A DNA stretch of 64,000 nucleotides, from contig NC_030384.2 in NCBI RefSeq assembly GCF_001625215.2, positions 39,590,390-39,654,389 on the forward strand. The letters are read 5' to 3'. Within the stretch, counting starts at the first letter, position 1. Each line of letters opens with the position of its first letter. The DNA is from Daucus carota subsp. sativus. Lineage: Eukaryota > Streptophyta > Magnoliopsida > Apiales > Apiaceae. The position numbers and the translations under genes are program-made. Below the pieces are notes generated by a model, which saw only the letters and a list, made by a program, of their open reading frames with translations, had not been told where the DNA came from and did no database searches. Below are positions 36,150 to 48,305 of the stretch, one piece after another.

Positions 36150-36952
36150 GACTGAAGCCATCTCCAGCAGTTGTGATCCAAAAATCCAAATTTGGATTAT
36201 CAACTGATCCAAATTCTGATCCAAAATTCTGACCAACTCCAGCAGCGTGATTCAAATTCTGATCCAAATTACTTTTTGTATATTATATTACATAAATTTT
36301 ATATTAAACTATATAATCTTAAATTTATTTTTTAATCATTATTAACTACTTATATTATATTTAATTAATTTAATTATTTTTTTAAACATCGATCAAAGTA
36401 TCTCAAAATCAAGGAAATGAAGATGAAACTCAAGGATCTCAAAATGATATGAATAGTTACGAACAATATTTTGACTATCTAGGAGGAAATAGGAATAATC
36501 TGTTCGACTAAATCAAAAATTTATATTTATCGTACTGTTTTCTAGTTATTTTCCGGTATTGTAATTTTATTTTATACATTTTATATGCTTATAATTTTAT
36601 GCATGTAATGTACTCTTTTTTTTAATTTCAATGAAATTTGCTTTCCTACTATTCTAAGTTTTTACTAAAACATTAATTATATTTATTATTAATTTTAAAC
36701 AATTATTAATTAAATATTAATAATCACAAATTAATTTTAAGTCCGATAAACAAAACATATAGAAATAACAAAATCATTATTTTATAATAAAGTAGGTGAT
36801 CCAAATTTGGATCAGTGAACAGTGGTGATCCAAATTTGGATCAGTACTATTCACTGATCCAAATTTGGATCACTTTTTGGATCACTGCTGGAGCAGAATT
36901 TGGGGTAATCTGCCCCAAATTTGGATCTTTGGATCACTGCTGGGTTTGCCCT
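36150..36952. mobile_element. PIF/Harbinger-like element remnant
   Basis: Inverted ends CATCTCCAGCAGTTGTGATC and GGATCACTGCTGGGTTTGCC, with many GATCCAAATTTGGATC palindromes near both ends. A short plus-strand frame at about 36388-36510 ends in NSYEQYFDYLGGNRNNLFD and stop, reminiscent of the C-terminus of the Myb/SANT ORF1 protein of plant Harbingers; the rest of the coding region is missing. Borders are approximate. Confidence 0.5.
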
Positions 36953-37337
36953 GAGAAGGCCCAACTTTTTTTACCTTTTTTTTAGGAGAAGGCCCAAATT
37001 TTTAATTTTTTAACTTGTTCTTGAAATCTCCAACGGCTTAGTAAGGGCATTGGGGTAAATATACACAGGGAAACTTCAACTGATGGCAAGTCTGGGCAGA
37101 AAAGCCACTTTTAGCAAAGACGAGTGCTTCGACTTTACATCACTACACCAGTCACATTTATCACTTAACACATCACTGTTTTACTTTGAACTTGCTCGCA
37201 TTGACACGTAAATATCATCTTTCATTTTTCTACTACTACTGCAGTACTCCCCTATATCTTCTAGTTCTTGATATTGACCTTCTTGATTTTTTTCATTTCT
37301 TGAAATTTGTCGGCTACCCTTTTCAATTAAACCTGCA

Positions 37338-40300
37338 ATGGAAAAAGGGTCGAGTTCAGAAATTTCAGAAAAGGTTCATACAAAAAAGGGTCTAAAAAAA
37401 TTGAGCTCAATGTTACCAAAGGTGGAGCCTTTTTTACCAAGAAGAGATCATAACCCTAGAGAGTTGATTTCTTGGGCTAAGAGGACTGGTTTTCGATCAA
37501 CTTTTTCTGGTGAAACTGGGACTAGTTTGAGCGAGAAGGGTCATAGTCAGAGTGAAAGAAATGAGAGTGAAGGGTTTGATTTAGAGAAGGGGTTGGATAA
37601 AAATGGGTCAAGTTCACCCAAGTTTGAGATTGATCCGATTCTGGGAAGAACTAGAGACAGAGGGTCTGAAATTGAGCAAGTTAGGGAAGGATTGAGGAAG
37701 AACGAGAGAGAAGGGAATGAAAGGTTGAATGGAGTTGTGAGAGGTGATAATCTGAGGAGTAGAAATGAAGTTGAGTCGATTTTTAGTGATATTGATGAGG
37801 TGAGGGTAGCTGGTTTGAGTAGAAATAGAAATGGAGGTAGAGGTGATGACAGCCGCAGAGATGTGGCAAGTAATGTGCCCCTGAGTGAGTTCAAGAAAGA
37901 TGATGAAGATGTTGAGAGAGATGCAGGAGTTGACGTTCATCAGAGTGGAGAGGAATCTGGTGATGAAGGATGGCAGAAGTCATTTTCATTGAAGTGTGGG
38001 ATGAGAGATAATCCGGGTTTTGGTGAGTTTAAATTTACTCTTTTGATGCTAATGTGGTTTGTGGGGAATTATATGTTTGATGGTTCAGTTGTTATTGTTA
38101 ATGTTGGTATATGTAGTGAAGTATTTTAAGTACGAAATTAGGTTAAGGAGCTCTTGCTATCATCTTAAAATTACAAGGCAGCTAATCTTTGAACACCAGT
38201 AATGACTTTGGAAGTTATCTTTGTGAGATTAACATTTAATGCTCAATGTCTATGTTAATCTAAAATATTAAGCTGATAATCACATCATTATGTACTATTG
38301 GCGAGTGAATATGGTTATCTCGAAAGTAACAGCCTCATGTATAAGGTCCTCGCGATAAGGCATGTACTAGGACACAATTGGACTTGCTCTAACGTCCTCT
38401 GCTCTGGTTTTCCTAAAACATAGACGTGATTGAATTATATAATTTTATCTCAATTTTTTCGATAGTGAATCAGTAGATGATCTGACAACCCTTTAATTGT
38501 TTCCCCTGATTTGCAGTACCACTTATATGTTACGGTTTGCAGCACTATATATCGCTTGCTGGTTCTCTGATTTTCATACCGCTGATCATCGTACCTACCA
38601 TGGGTGGAACTGATGTGAGTATCTCATAACTAACAATACTACATTCTGGTGTCATTTGAATGAGAGGTTTCAATACAGTCTACTGACATCGTTCCTGGTT
38701 ATAATGACAGAAGGATACATCATATGTCATTTCCACAATGCTATTTGTGTCAGGAGTGACCACAATACTGCAGTCTTACTTCGGAACTCGGCTTCCATTA
38801 GTTCAAGGGAGCTCATTTGTGTATTTAGCTCCAGCTTTGGTTATTATGAATTCCCAGGAGTTCCGAAATCTGACTGAACATGTAAGTGATTCACAACTTC
38901 AATTGCTTGTTTAATGTACAATGACTCTGTCTCTGTAATTGGCAGAACATGACATATATGGGATAGGCGCTAACAAATGTCTCAAACTTAAAGAGCTTTT
39001 TAGGTACTTAATATCACACGGGACAGATAGATGATGCCCAGCTCTTAAATATACATGTATAAGAATTGCTCGATTAAGAAGTAAAATGAAAATTAAATGT
39101 ATTTAATATGTATCCATAGAAACTCCATGCCCTTTATGTATCTATTTATCTTTCTTTTCTTAATATAAACACTGTCCCTGGATTTAGGCAGTAGATATAG
39201 ATCTTATTTGCAGTGCCAATGTACTGTGACCCGAGAAAGCAGAAATTCTGTCCTCTCCCGACCACCGAAAGTAATAAACAACTACAACAAAAGGAATCAG
39301 ATTACCCTCACAAAGTAAGATCTTAGATAAAAGAGGATCAATGGTTTTAAAGAGTTTGACGTGATAACTGCTGTAGTTAGGTCAAAAGTCTCTTTTGATA
39401 GCTGAAATGTGCAACACATGTAATCATATCTTCCCAATGAATGCGAATTGTCATTTTGGAGACTAGACTTATTTAATATTTTTATCATGTGCAGAAATTT
39501 AGGTATACTATGAGGGAACTGCAAGGGGCCATCATTGTTGGGTCGACTTTCCAGAGCATCTTAGGCTTTAGTGGTCTGATGACCCTTTTGTTAAGGTGCT
39601 CTCTAATCTTAGTCCAACCTTTTTATCTTGGGATGAAACCGTAATGATACATACTGAGCTTATTTCTATGACATCTTGCTTCAGGTTTATAAACCCTCTC
39701 GTTGTTGCACCTACTGTTGCTGCAGTGGGCTTGGCCTTTTTTAGCTATGGGTTTCCCCAAGCTGGTAGCTGTGTGGAGATAAGCATTCCCCAGATTTTAT
39801 TGGTGCTCCTTTTCACCTTGGTAAGCAACTTTGCAAATTAATTAACACGACAATTTGGTTCTTCGGAATTAGATAATGGTAGATCTAATCACTATCGGTT
39901 TGAAAAGCTATTTTTGAACGTATAATATGTTTTTCAACTAGATGGCAGAAAATTAGACTTGAAAAAAAACAATTTCTAAAACTTAGATCAATAAATATAT
40001 GAAGGATTGATTATATATTGTAAAAGTTCTTCATGCCCAGCTTAATTGTTTTTCTTTTCCCTTTTTACTAGTACCTTCGAGGAGTATCTGTGTCTGGACA
40101 TCGAATATTTTGGATATATGCGGTATGTACTTTTATCATACTTTTAGTGTTATGCTTTTTGATTCGTTTTAGAAAATAACAGATGCCATTTTCAGTTAAA
40201 AAAAATAAAAATAAAAAATGCAAGCTTTCCATTTTTTCCCAACCTATTCTACCAGAAAAATGATAGATAAAAAATTCAACTCTATAGCAGTGATCAGAAA

Positions 40301-42468
40301 AAAAGAGAGAAGAACTTGTAGTGTTTTAATGCAGAACAATTCTTGGTAGACGTTAATTTTGCCAACACCTTCCCCTAGATTCCAAACATCTTGAGTTTAT
40401 ATTTTAGGTTGTTTTTTTGAGTACTTCTTTTGGCATAATATATTTACTGCAGGTTCCTTTGAGTGTTGTTATTACATGGACATATGCATTCTTTCTGACA
40501 GCTGGAGGAGCATACAGTTACAAAGGTTGTGTTTCTAACATACCAAGCTCCAATATCTTAATTGACGCTTGCAGAAAGCATGCACAAACCATGAAGCACT
40601 GCAGGACGGACGTGTCCGATGCATGGCACACTGCCGCTTGGGTCAGGGTTCCATACCCTTTGCAGTGGGGTACTCCAATATTCCATTTGAGGACTTCAAT
40701 CATCATGATAATTGTATCACTGATTGCAACAGTGGACTCGGTTAGTTTCTAGCTATAACATTGCAAGTCTTGTTTAAAGAAAACAAAGCTCATGCCTAGT
40801 CTGCTGTTATTGTACCTGACCAGGTTGGAACGTACCACTCTGCATCCGTTCGAATTAGTTTAAGGCCTCCTACCCCTGGTATTGTCAGCAGAGGAATTGG
40901 CTTGGAAGGTTTCTGTAGTGTACTGGCTGGATTCTGGGGAACAGGGACCGGGTCAACAACTTTGACGGAGAACGTCCACACTATTAACATAACTAGAGTA
41001 GCAAATCGCAGGGCTATGGAACTTGGGGCAGCATTTTTGATCCTTTTCTCATTCATAGGTATGTATTTTTTGACTTGAAGATTTAACTCCATATCAATAA
41101 AAATACTCAATTTTGTGTAATTTTATGTACACCTACCTATCTAGAATCCTAGATATTGGTATTGGTTGAAAACCAGAACCTTGTTGGGGAACTTCAATCT
41201 AAACCAAATTTTTTTTGAATGTGAGTCTTGGACTCTTGGCCCTTCTTATCAAAAGAAAACATATGGAGTTGAGAGTGCTTATGTACTAAGGACTACTCTT
41301 CACAGGCTGAAAGGTCAACGAATAATTTATGATCTATGTTTGATTCTTGATAGGGAAAGTGGGCGCAGTTCTTGCTTCCATACCACTATCATTGGCAGCA
41401 GCAACACTGTGCTTCATCTGGGCTCTGACTGTAGCATTAGGTCTATCGACATTGCAGTATACTCAAACATCAAGCTTTAGAAGCACCACAATAGTTGGTG
41501 TATCCTTGTTTCTTGGTTTCTCCATCCCAGCATATATTCAACAATATCGGCCGGAGTCCATCTTAATCCTGCCTAGTTATTTTCTACCTTATTCTGCAGC
41601 ATCAGATGGTCCGTTTCACACCGCTAATAAACAAGTATGCCATTATTATCTCTTCTCATGTGATATATTATTGGTTTCATTCCTTCATAGATGAGTTTCT
41701 TGAGTGACCCTTTGGCTAAGCCAAAAAACAGTCACATTACATGTATAGCGAGTACAAAAGGTTGACTACATAAATTAGTTAAATACCAAGGACCAAGGCC
41801 TATTTTCAATAGAGTCTATGTTCCTTATCTGATATCTGGATGTGACGCTGATACTTTCCGTATCATTCATGATCCAAATGCGAAACCAAACATATCCAAT
41901 ATATCCTCGAAGTAAAAACCAAACATACCCAGTACCCCGTAGAGTGTCTGGGCTTTTGAGTCCTTCCATATGGTAACTAGTAAGAAACAAAAACATATCA
42001 TTCCAAGTCGTGGGTAAATGTTAAAGATTGGCATAGCATAAGACTTAGTGTCGAAGATTAATGTCCCAAAAAAATTGTGATGTGAGTCTCATATCATAAT
42101 ATCTGAAATTTTTTAGAAACTTATACTGTGCAAAACTTTGTGACTTCTAAAAGCAAGCTCATTATTTAGATCAATGTATTGAGTTATACATTTTCTTGCA
42201 CCATCTTGGATCCTTTATTATTATGATCTGATTTTTGTGTGGAATTGGCTACCAGCTCAACTTTGCTACAAATGCACTTCTATCAATGAACATGGTGGTG
42301 ACATTCTTGGTGGCATTTGTACTCGACAACACTGTCCCAGGTAGCCAGCAAAAACGAGGTGTATATATTTGGTCCAATGCTGAAGAAGCCACCACGGATC
42401 TTTCAGATTATTCCCTGCCTAATAAGGTTGCCCGGTGTTTTCATTGGGCAAAATGTTTGGGGGCATGA
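37338..42468 (+). CDS. NAT12: nucleobase-ascorbate transporter, NAT12 type, complete, 10 exons
   Basis: Polytopic membrane transporter of the NAT/NCS2 family. Exons: 37338-38022, 38517-38614, 38711-38881, 39495-39595, 39685-39820, 40072-40122, 40453-40740, 40824-41058, 41354-41634 and 42256-42468 (TGA), all in frame, 752 residues. The first 225 or so residues are a charged, low-complexity cytosolic extension typical of the NAT11/NAT12 branch. The membrane core begins VPLICYGLQHYISLAGS with the conserved QH pair (237-238). The NAT signature region reads TENVHTINITRVANRRAMEL, the variant of this branch in place of the usual QxGxxxxT form. The C-terminus (DYSLPNKVARCFHWAK) also fits NAT12. Substrate is not established for this branch; uric acid, xanthine or ascorbate transport cannot be chosen from sequence. 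Other small frames inside are introns read through. Confidence 0.92.
38340..38395. mobile_element. Harbinger MITE end fragment in transporter intron 1
   Basis: AAGGCATGTACTAGGACA followed by ATTGGACTTGCTCTAA matches the right end of the complete element at 30040-30401, including the trailing TAA. The left part is not recognisable. Confidence 0.5.
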
Positions 42469-42974
42469 TTTTTTGCACAGACAGAGAGATTGTTTGTAGA
42501 AGTTGCTGGACTTAAAGGCTGGCATCTAAAGATTGTAGCCGAACTATAGGTTGAAACATGAAAGTGACATCCTCAAACTATACAAATTATACACCTAGTT
42601 CATTTAGAGTAACTCATAGTCAGCGACTGTGTTTTTGATTTTGGAAGTGAGAAAAACTACATAACTCTTGCAGTGTCAAAAGCTCTTTTAGTATTTATGA
42701 AAAGAAACATACTAGCACCTGCCTATCTACGTCTTTATATTTTATTGTGTCGGGGTAAAAGAGCTACCTGATTCTTTTTCCTTATTTGCGTGTTTTTGTT
42801 GTGATGGAGGACTAAAGATCATATGGCAGGTATGGCTCCTCCATCAGGTCTTGCAATGATAGAGCTGGGCTATAGCATGTCATATTTTTCAGATTTTAGT
42901 TGCACTATTGCAGCATTGTTCGTCTTGGCCAATTTTGTTAGCGAGTAGTGATATGCACAATGTACATGATATAT
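42469..42974. other. 3' flank of the NAT12-like gene
   Basis: Presumed 3' UTR and intergenic DNA. Nothing else recognised. Confidence 0.4.
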
Positions 42975-45900
42975 TGTGACAGCCCAAATCCGGGGTGAAG
43001 ATTTGGTGTCGCCAACAAAAGAAATAAAATAAATAATGAACTAAACTAACAACTTAGTAGATAATTCTGATAATATTCAACTACACCCCTGAACAAGGAT
43101 CTTGCCAGGTTTAAGTCTGAGATAGGTTCTAACAACTATTACAACTTATAACAACGTCACATGATCATCTCTAGACGAGGTTACAGTTACAACCATAAAA
43201 GTGATATAATATTACAACCCAAAATATGAAATTCCTGACAGCTAGGCTAACTCCGGTCTGAGACTCTAATAAGGCAGCTGAAAGGATTCTCACTCAGTTG
43301 CTCTAGTTCTTGGCATCTGAAAGGGGTTAGTGGTAGAATAGCAAGTGTGAGCCAAAGAATGATCAGCAAGATAAACATAATAATGAGTAATCAATGGTTA
43401 AGCAGTTTTATCATAAAGTAAAACCTTAAAGCTGTAGAGATAAATGTAACATACATCATCTGTTGAACATATGAATTCCATTTCAAAACTATTTCAGTTT
43501 AATTGGGCTTAAAGAATATGACACCTGGCTATAACAGATGATCAATCATGCTATAGTCCATAAACCAAGCTTATTCAGCTAGGTCGACAAATATTACGAA
43601 ATCCGGAATCCGGGCTAAAGGAGCCACCTTTCACGCTGGGCCGGTGTCTAGCCTCTTACGCAAAACAACCCAATGTATTAAGTTAAAAAAAAACTACAGC
43701 TTTAACATGATTTGGGAAATTCAAGAATTCAAGTGGCTTTTCTTGATAAATAAATTTACTTTGTAGCAAGTCCAAATAGTTACTACTTTCAGTAATTTGT
43801 AAAACTTTTATAAACATTTTAGTTTAACTTTTGGGTCAAAGATATTAGCAATTCAACTGAAGGTATTCAAGTAACATGCTTCACAAGAATAATATCATGA
43901 TAAGAATTAATTATGGTTTAAAAGTGAAGTCAAGGAATCTATAGTTTCTAGAAGAAAAGGGATAGGAACACTTGCCTTGAAAAAAAATGTAACTAGTGAT
44001 ACGAAGGCTCTAGGCAGCTAAGACTTCTGATTGGAGCCTACAGAGCAGAAGACTAGGTCTTAGCTTCCTGAACTTATCATCATATTCTCACATATTCTCA
44101 CCGATATCTAATTGCTACCCTTCGTTTATACAACATAGAAATCAAATAAACACATAGCACATAATGGCACAAAAACCCTTTTTATAGCCAATGAAAAACA
44201 TATAATCTCTAATAAAAATTTGGCAGCATCTCCTCTATTTATAGGCTTATCCACCTGTTTTCAATACCAACAACCAGCCAATACTATTGCTAACACATGA
44301 ATTAGTAATATAGAAAGCTGCCTTGACTTGCAGTAATATACAAAATACATTTAATAAGATACACAAGGTCAAGCGAGCCAATCAATTAAACAATCAATTA
44401 TATGTAACTAACCAAGTATAACCTCATACTATGTACTAACAAAGGAAGAAAATTAAAACAAATAGTTCAAACAGCCCTCACTCTATGATTTTTTTTAATA
44501 AATCGAAAATTTATTGTTTTAATACAAAATTTTTATGAGACACTCCTAAGCATTGTTCCAACCTACCGTAAAATTTTCAGAAAGAAATTCCAAGTGTAAA
44601 GCAGTAAAACAGGCCTTCCACTCAGGCACCAGCAGTTTGTCCTATAAAACCAGTCCGACGCTAGGATTTTTAATAAATAGAAAAATCGGTCTGTTTGTAT
44701 AAAATTTTAATGACACATTACAGACCCCAACATCTAACTCCAGTAAAAATTTAAGAAGCAAAGCAACAGTATAAGGTCGCATAACAGGGCCCGGAACAGG
44801 AGACATAAACCTGCCCAGAATTTTCTGCACACCTCGCACTAAAACATACATATCTTTTAGCTCGTTTATTAAATCAATCTAATTCTTTCGCGAGTAGAAA
44901 CTAGGTTCCAAGAAGTATCTTTCCACAAAATTTCATTACCCAATATCACTCCTAGGGCAGTTAATTATTGACGCAAAACAGAGGTATTACAGAAAGTATT
45001 TTGACAACAAACTATCGATCATTAGACATTACAATTACCAATCCATACTAACATCAAATCCCAACAATTCATTCAACCCGTCTTCAATTGACACCTATAC
45101 ACATACATGTAAACATATAACTTGAATTATGCAAATACTACTCAATCAATTCTTAATCACAACTCACATGTATATACTCATTTAAACTAAAATGAAATTA
45201 GCTACTTAATAAATCAAGAATCAATTCAATCCATATAAGCACAACACCGCACATATATATACATATTTATATAGACTGAATTGAATAAGAGAAATTAAGC
45301 TTATACCCCCTGACTTACAACTAGTGGAGGCCTGGGATGTCGCCGGAAAAAGAAGAAACAGGCGGCGATGTGGATTGGCCGGGAAAATCAATGACCAGTA
45401 CTTGGGAGTATATCTCGATGGGGAAGGAAAAAGAGTAGAGACGTGACTTGGATGGTTGAAGAAAAGAAGAAGAAAAAAAATGAAAGAGGGAAAGAGAAGT
45501 TAGGGATTAAGGAGAGAGGTGAGGCCGAGAGATTGAGAGAGACAGGTGCAGATGGAGTGAAGAAAAGAAAAGAAAAACAGGGGAAGAAATAAAGAATAAG
45601 GCGGTGGGTAGAGCAGGGATACGTGGCTCTGCATAGGTATTCCACGTATCTCAACACACTGACTAGCCTCGATATAATACCCGAAATTAGACCGACTCTC
45701 GAAATATCTCGCAATAAAACTTTCTCGAAAAATCACTAAACTAATTTTATAAATCTCCGAATATTATAAAACTAATGAAATAAAACTTTCGAGATTTATA
45801 GATCGGGTTTGAATTTTATACGCAATTTAGAAGTTAACTGCGTACATAAAATAGTTACAAATAATGCTTTTATGAAAATGATATTTTTAATATTTTAAAA

Positions 45901-46149
45901 ACTCTTAAAAATATTTATTATCATTTTCACGTAATTACAAGAATTTTCGAAATATTTAAAGAGAACCATTTTAAAAATCTATTATTATTATTATTATTAT
46001 TATTGAAAATAATAAATTAGTATCGAAAGCAAAAATACATGCACATAAAAGCAGCTAAAGCACGTAACAGATAATCACACATATCGTGACATTTAATTTC
46101 ATATTAACAATATTGAATTAATGGATTACCGATCGTTATATATATGGTC
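42975..46149. mobile_element. probable LTR-retrotransposon-derived fossil (large solo LTR-like sequence)
   Basis: The left border TGTGACAGCCCAAATCC has the TG start and CAGCCC context of long plant LTRs, and is preceded by TATAT. About 3.2 kb on, a CA at 46148-46149 is followed by TATAT, which could be the matching 5-bp duplication, although this word is common in AT-rich DNA. No gag or pol region is seen, so it would be a solo LTR or a fragment, not an intact element. Family is uncertain (a Ty3-type long LTR is a guess). An (ATT)n run lies at about 45980-46004. Confidence 0.3.
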
Positions 46150-46663
46150 ATATATGCTACACTTATCCTTTATGCCTCCGTAGTATTCTCCTTCTCCTTC
46201 ATCTGCCCGAAAGATCGTCTGCAATTTCCTCACTTGATCAGCTCTTACATTACTGTCCCCGCAACAAATTCTTCTTTCTTGCCTAACAAACAAATTATAT
46301 ATAATGTTGCTAAATGAAAAACACCTTGTTGTATTGGTCAATCCAGATAGCAGTTGCCACCCTCCTGCCGTCTCATCCATGCAGCAACCAGGGGTCAGTT
46401 GGTGCATTCCTTTGGTGGCCTGGCCTCGAAGATATATATTTAGCATCTTCTTTTCTTGGGATTTCATTCTGCCATGAATAACATCTCTTTGCCTTCTAAC
46501 AACTTTGATCTCACCAATAACATCTGCCTATATAGTCACTGAATTCGGGGCTCAACATGTGATTCTGAGGAACAAGAGGATTTACTCGACAAATGGTGCT
46601 TATATTCCAAATTCGAGAAAATAAATGTAATTAGAATATATGCTTTCAACTTCCTCAACATCT

Positions 46664-46736
46664 GGGGGTGTAGCTCATATGGTAGAGCGCTCGCTTCGCA
46701 TGCGAGAGGCACGGGGTTCGATTCCCCGCACCTCCA
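46664..46736 (+). tRNA. tRNA-Ala (anticodon CGC)
   Basis: A 73-nt cloverleaf. The acceptor stem GGGGGTG pairs with CACCTCC and contains the G3:U70 pair that marks alanine tRNA. D arm GCTC/GAGC, anticodon stem CTCGC/GCGAG with loop TTCGCAT (anticodon CGC, reading GCG), T arm CGGGG/CCCCG with TTCGATT loop, discriminator A. There is no intron, and CCA is not encoded. Box A (TAGCTCATATGG) and box B (GGTTCGATTCC) are intact, and a run of seven T (46737-46743) supplies the Pol III stop. Confidence 0.96.
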
Positions 46737-46743
46737 TTTTTTT
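46737..46743 (+). terminator. Pol III terminator of the tRNA-Ala gene
   Basis: Seven consecutive T residues immediately after the discriminator base. Confidence 0.85.
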
Positions 46744-46747
46744 AATT

Positions 46748-47295
46748 TAGCCAAGCTCATTGCTCAAAAGGGTCACCAAATCTCTTTTGTTCCCTCCCAG
46801 AACGCCTCCCGAAACTCCGCCATGATGGTAGCTGGAACAGCATATTCCCTGCTTCTTTTTGGAATTTTTGGACCCTCCTTCTCAGATGATCACTGGGGAC
46901 GATTATCGCGTGATTCCAGAAGACTTCACTGTAAGGCCCAAATGGGTCCCGTTTGAGACAAGTGTTGCAATGTCGCTGTATCAGATTCTTGTCCAAGCTC
47001 CTGATTTTCAGGCTGATGATGATGATGCATCAGAAAAATGTAAGCGATCTGTATTCTGCTGGGAACACCGCTAAAAATTGTAATATGGTGGCAATAAGGA
47101 GTAGCACTGAATATGAGCCGGAGTGGCACTGAATATGAGCCGCTGAATTGTAATTCACTGACACGGTGTCAGTGAAGCTGGTAATGGTTGACAAACAAGG
47201 AAAGATATACAGACACAAAGTGAAGGAATGGAAAGGGATTTTCAGTGACATGGATAGACGTATTACGTTGATAACTTAATTGCTTATCTACGAAA
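46748..47295 (+). pseudogene. UGT91-like glycosyltransferase relic
   Basis: Three pieces of a UGT91-type gene in correct order and strand: an N-terminal piece (LAKLIAQKGHQISFVPS, about 46748-46800, matching residues 26-42 of the intact gene at 58036-59436), a central piece (FGIFGP, then MITGDDYRVIPEDFTVRPKW and VAMSLYQILV, about 46855-47140, matching residues 146-230), and a C-terminal piece (VKLVMVDKQGKIYRHKVKEW, then FSDMDRR, about 47165-47260). The acceptor-binding stretch 43-140 and the whole sugar-donor half with the PSPG box are missing, and there are frame changes, for example at about 46878 in the middle piece. It cannot encode a working enzyme. It starts 11 bp after the tRNA gene. 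Confidence 0.85.
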
Positions 47296-48305
47296 CCATT
47301 AGTTCATGAAAAACGGAGTGGACCTTGCATAATTGTGCATAATTGTGTTGAGTGTGGATGAAAGTCTGTAATCACAAACAACTTAATAATCGTTGCATCT
47401 TCTGTTATTTCTGAAACATGCACAGTGCATGCAGTTTGTGTTGAGTATGGATGAAGGCCTGTAGTTACAAACATGTTAATAATCGCGGGTTCTGTTGTAT
47501 CTTTTGTTATTTCTGAACTACTCTGTCATCAGATTTTAAGAAATATTCTATAATTCGTATTTATAATTTACCATTAATCTATAATATTCTATATTTAAGT
47601 ATCTCCTAGAAACTAGAATGTACTATACCACCAAGGTAGCTTAACTGATCCTGATCACTCTAAAAACCAGCTAAAGTCATTGAACTCATAAAATTCAATC
47701 TGAAATTTAAGCTGATCCATTAAATGTATCTTAAAGTTGCCTCTGATGATTTTAGAGTTATATGCTCCACCTTGCAGCTGCTATTTTCTCAAGATAATAA
47801 GTGCAAACAGATCTTATAGGATGTCCAACTTTACCAACTATGCAACTAGAAACATAACAAACAAATTTAAAGGCCCTAATTTTCTGCTATCAGAAAGACG
47901 TCTTGAAGTTTAAGACTCCTTAACACAGCAGTATAAAAGCTTGCTACATGGCACTGAAATAATAAGTTGCTGCAAAACTAGATCACTATGGATTATCTTC
48001 ATTATACAAGTATACTAGAAAATCAAAATACACATGTAAACTAGATTCTTATAATTGCAATATCCGTCACAGCCACATTTTTTTCTACCTGTGCACATGT
48101 GCCTCCCCTATACTTTCTCCCCTATCAAATGAAAGGATCAATCTTATATAGGAAACCAGAAAAGAGGGAGGCAGAACCAATGTCGGTCCATCCAGAGCCC
48201 ACCTGTTCAGATGTTAGTCGAACGGGGGACCTCAACTTTCAAGTTGACACCTCTGTAGCATTCTGAAGAAAAAACAAGGAATTTACATATTGGAGGCTTA
48301 TATAA
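47296..48305. other. intergenic DNA and kinase 3' UTR
   Basis: No gene recognised. The part nearest 48305 is probably the 3' UTR of the minus-strand kinase. GTTGAGTGTGGATGAA and GTTGAGTATGGATGAA near 47350 and 47440 form a short duplicated segment. Confidence 0.4.

Noticed and set aside
46126-46467. 113-codon minus-strand frame (MKSQEKKMLNIYLRGQ)
   Set aside because: No recognisable domain, no splice partners, and it overlaps the border of a probable repeat; could be a relic but cannot be supported.
46536-46760. Minus-strand frame containing ESNPVPLACEASALPYELHP
   Set aside because: It is the antisense of the tRNA-Ala gene, a well-known spurious protein annotation.
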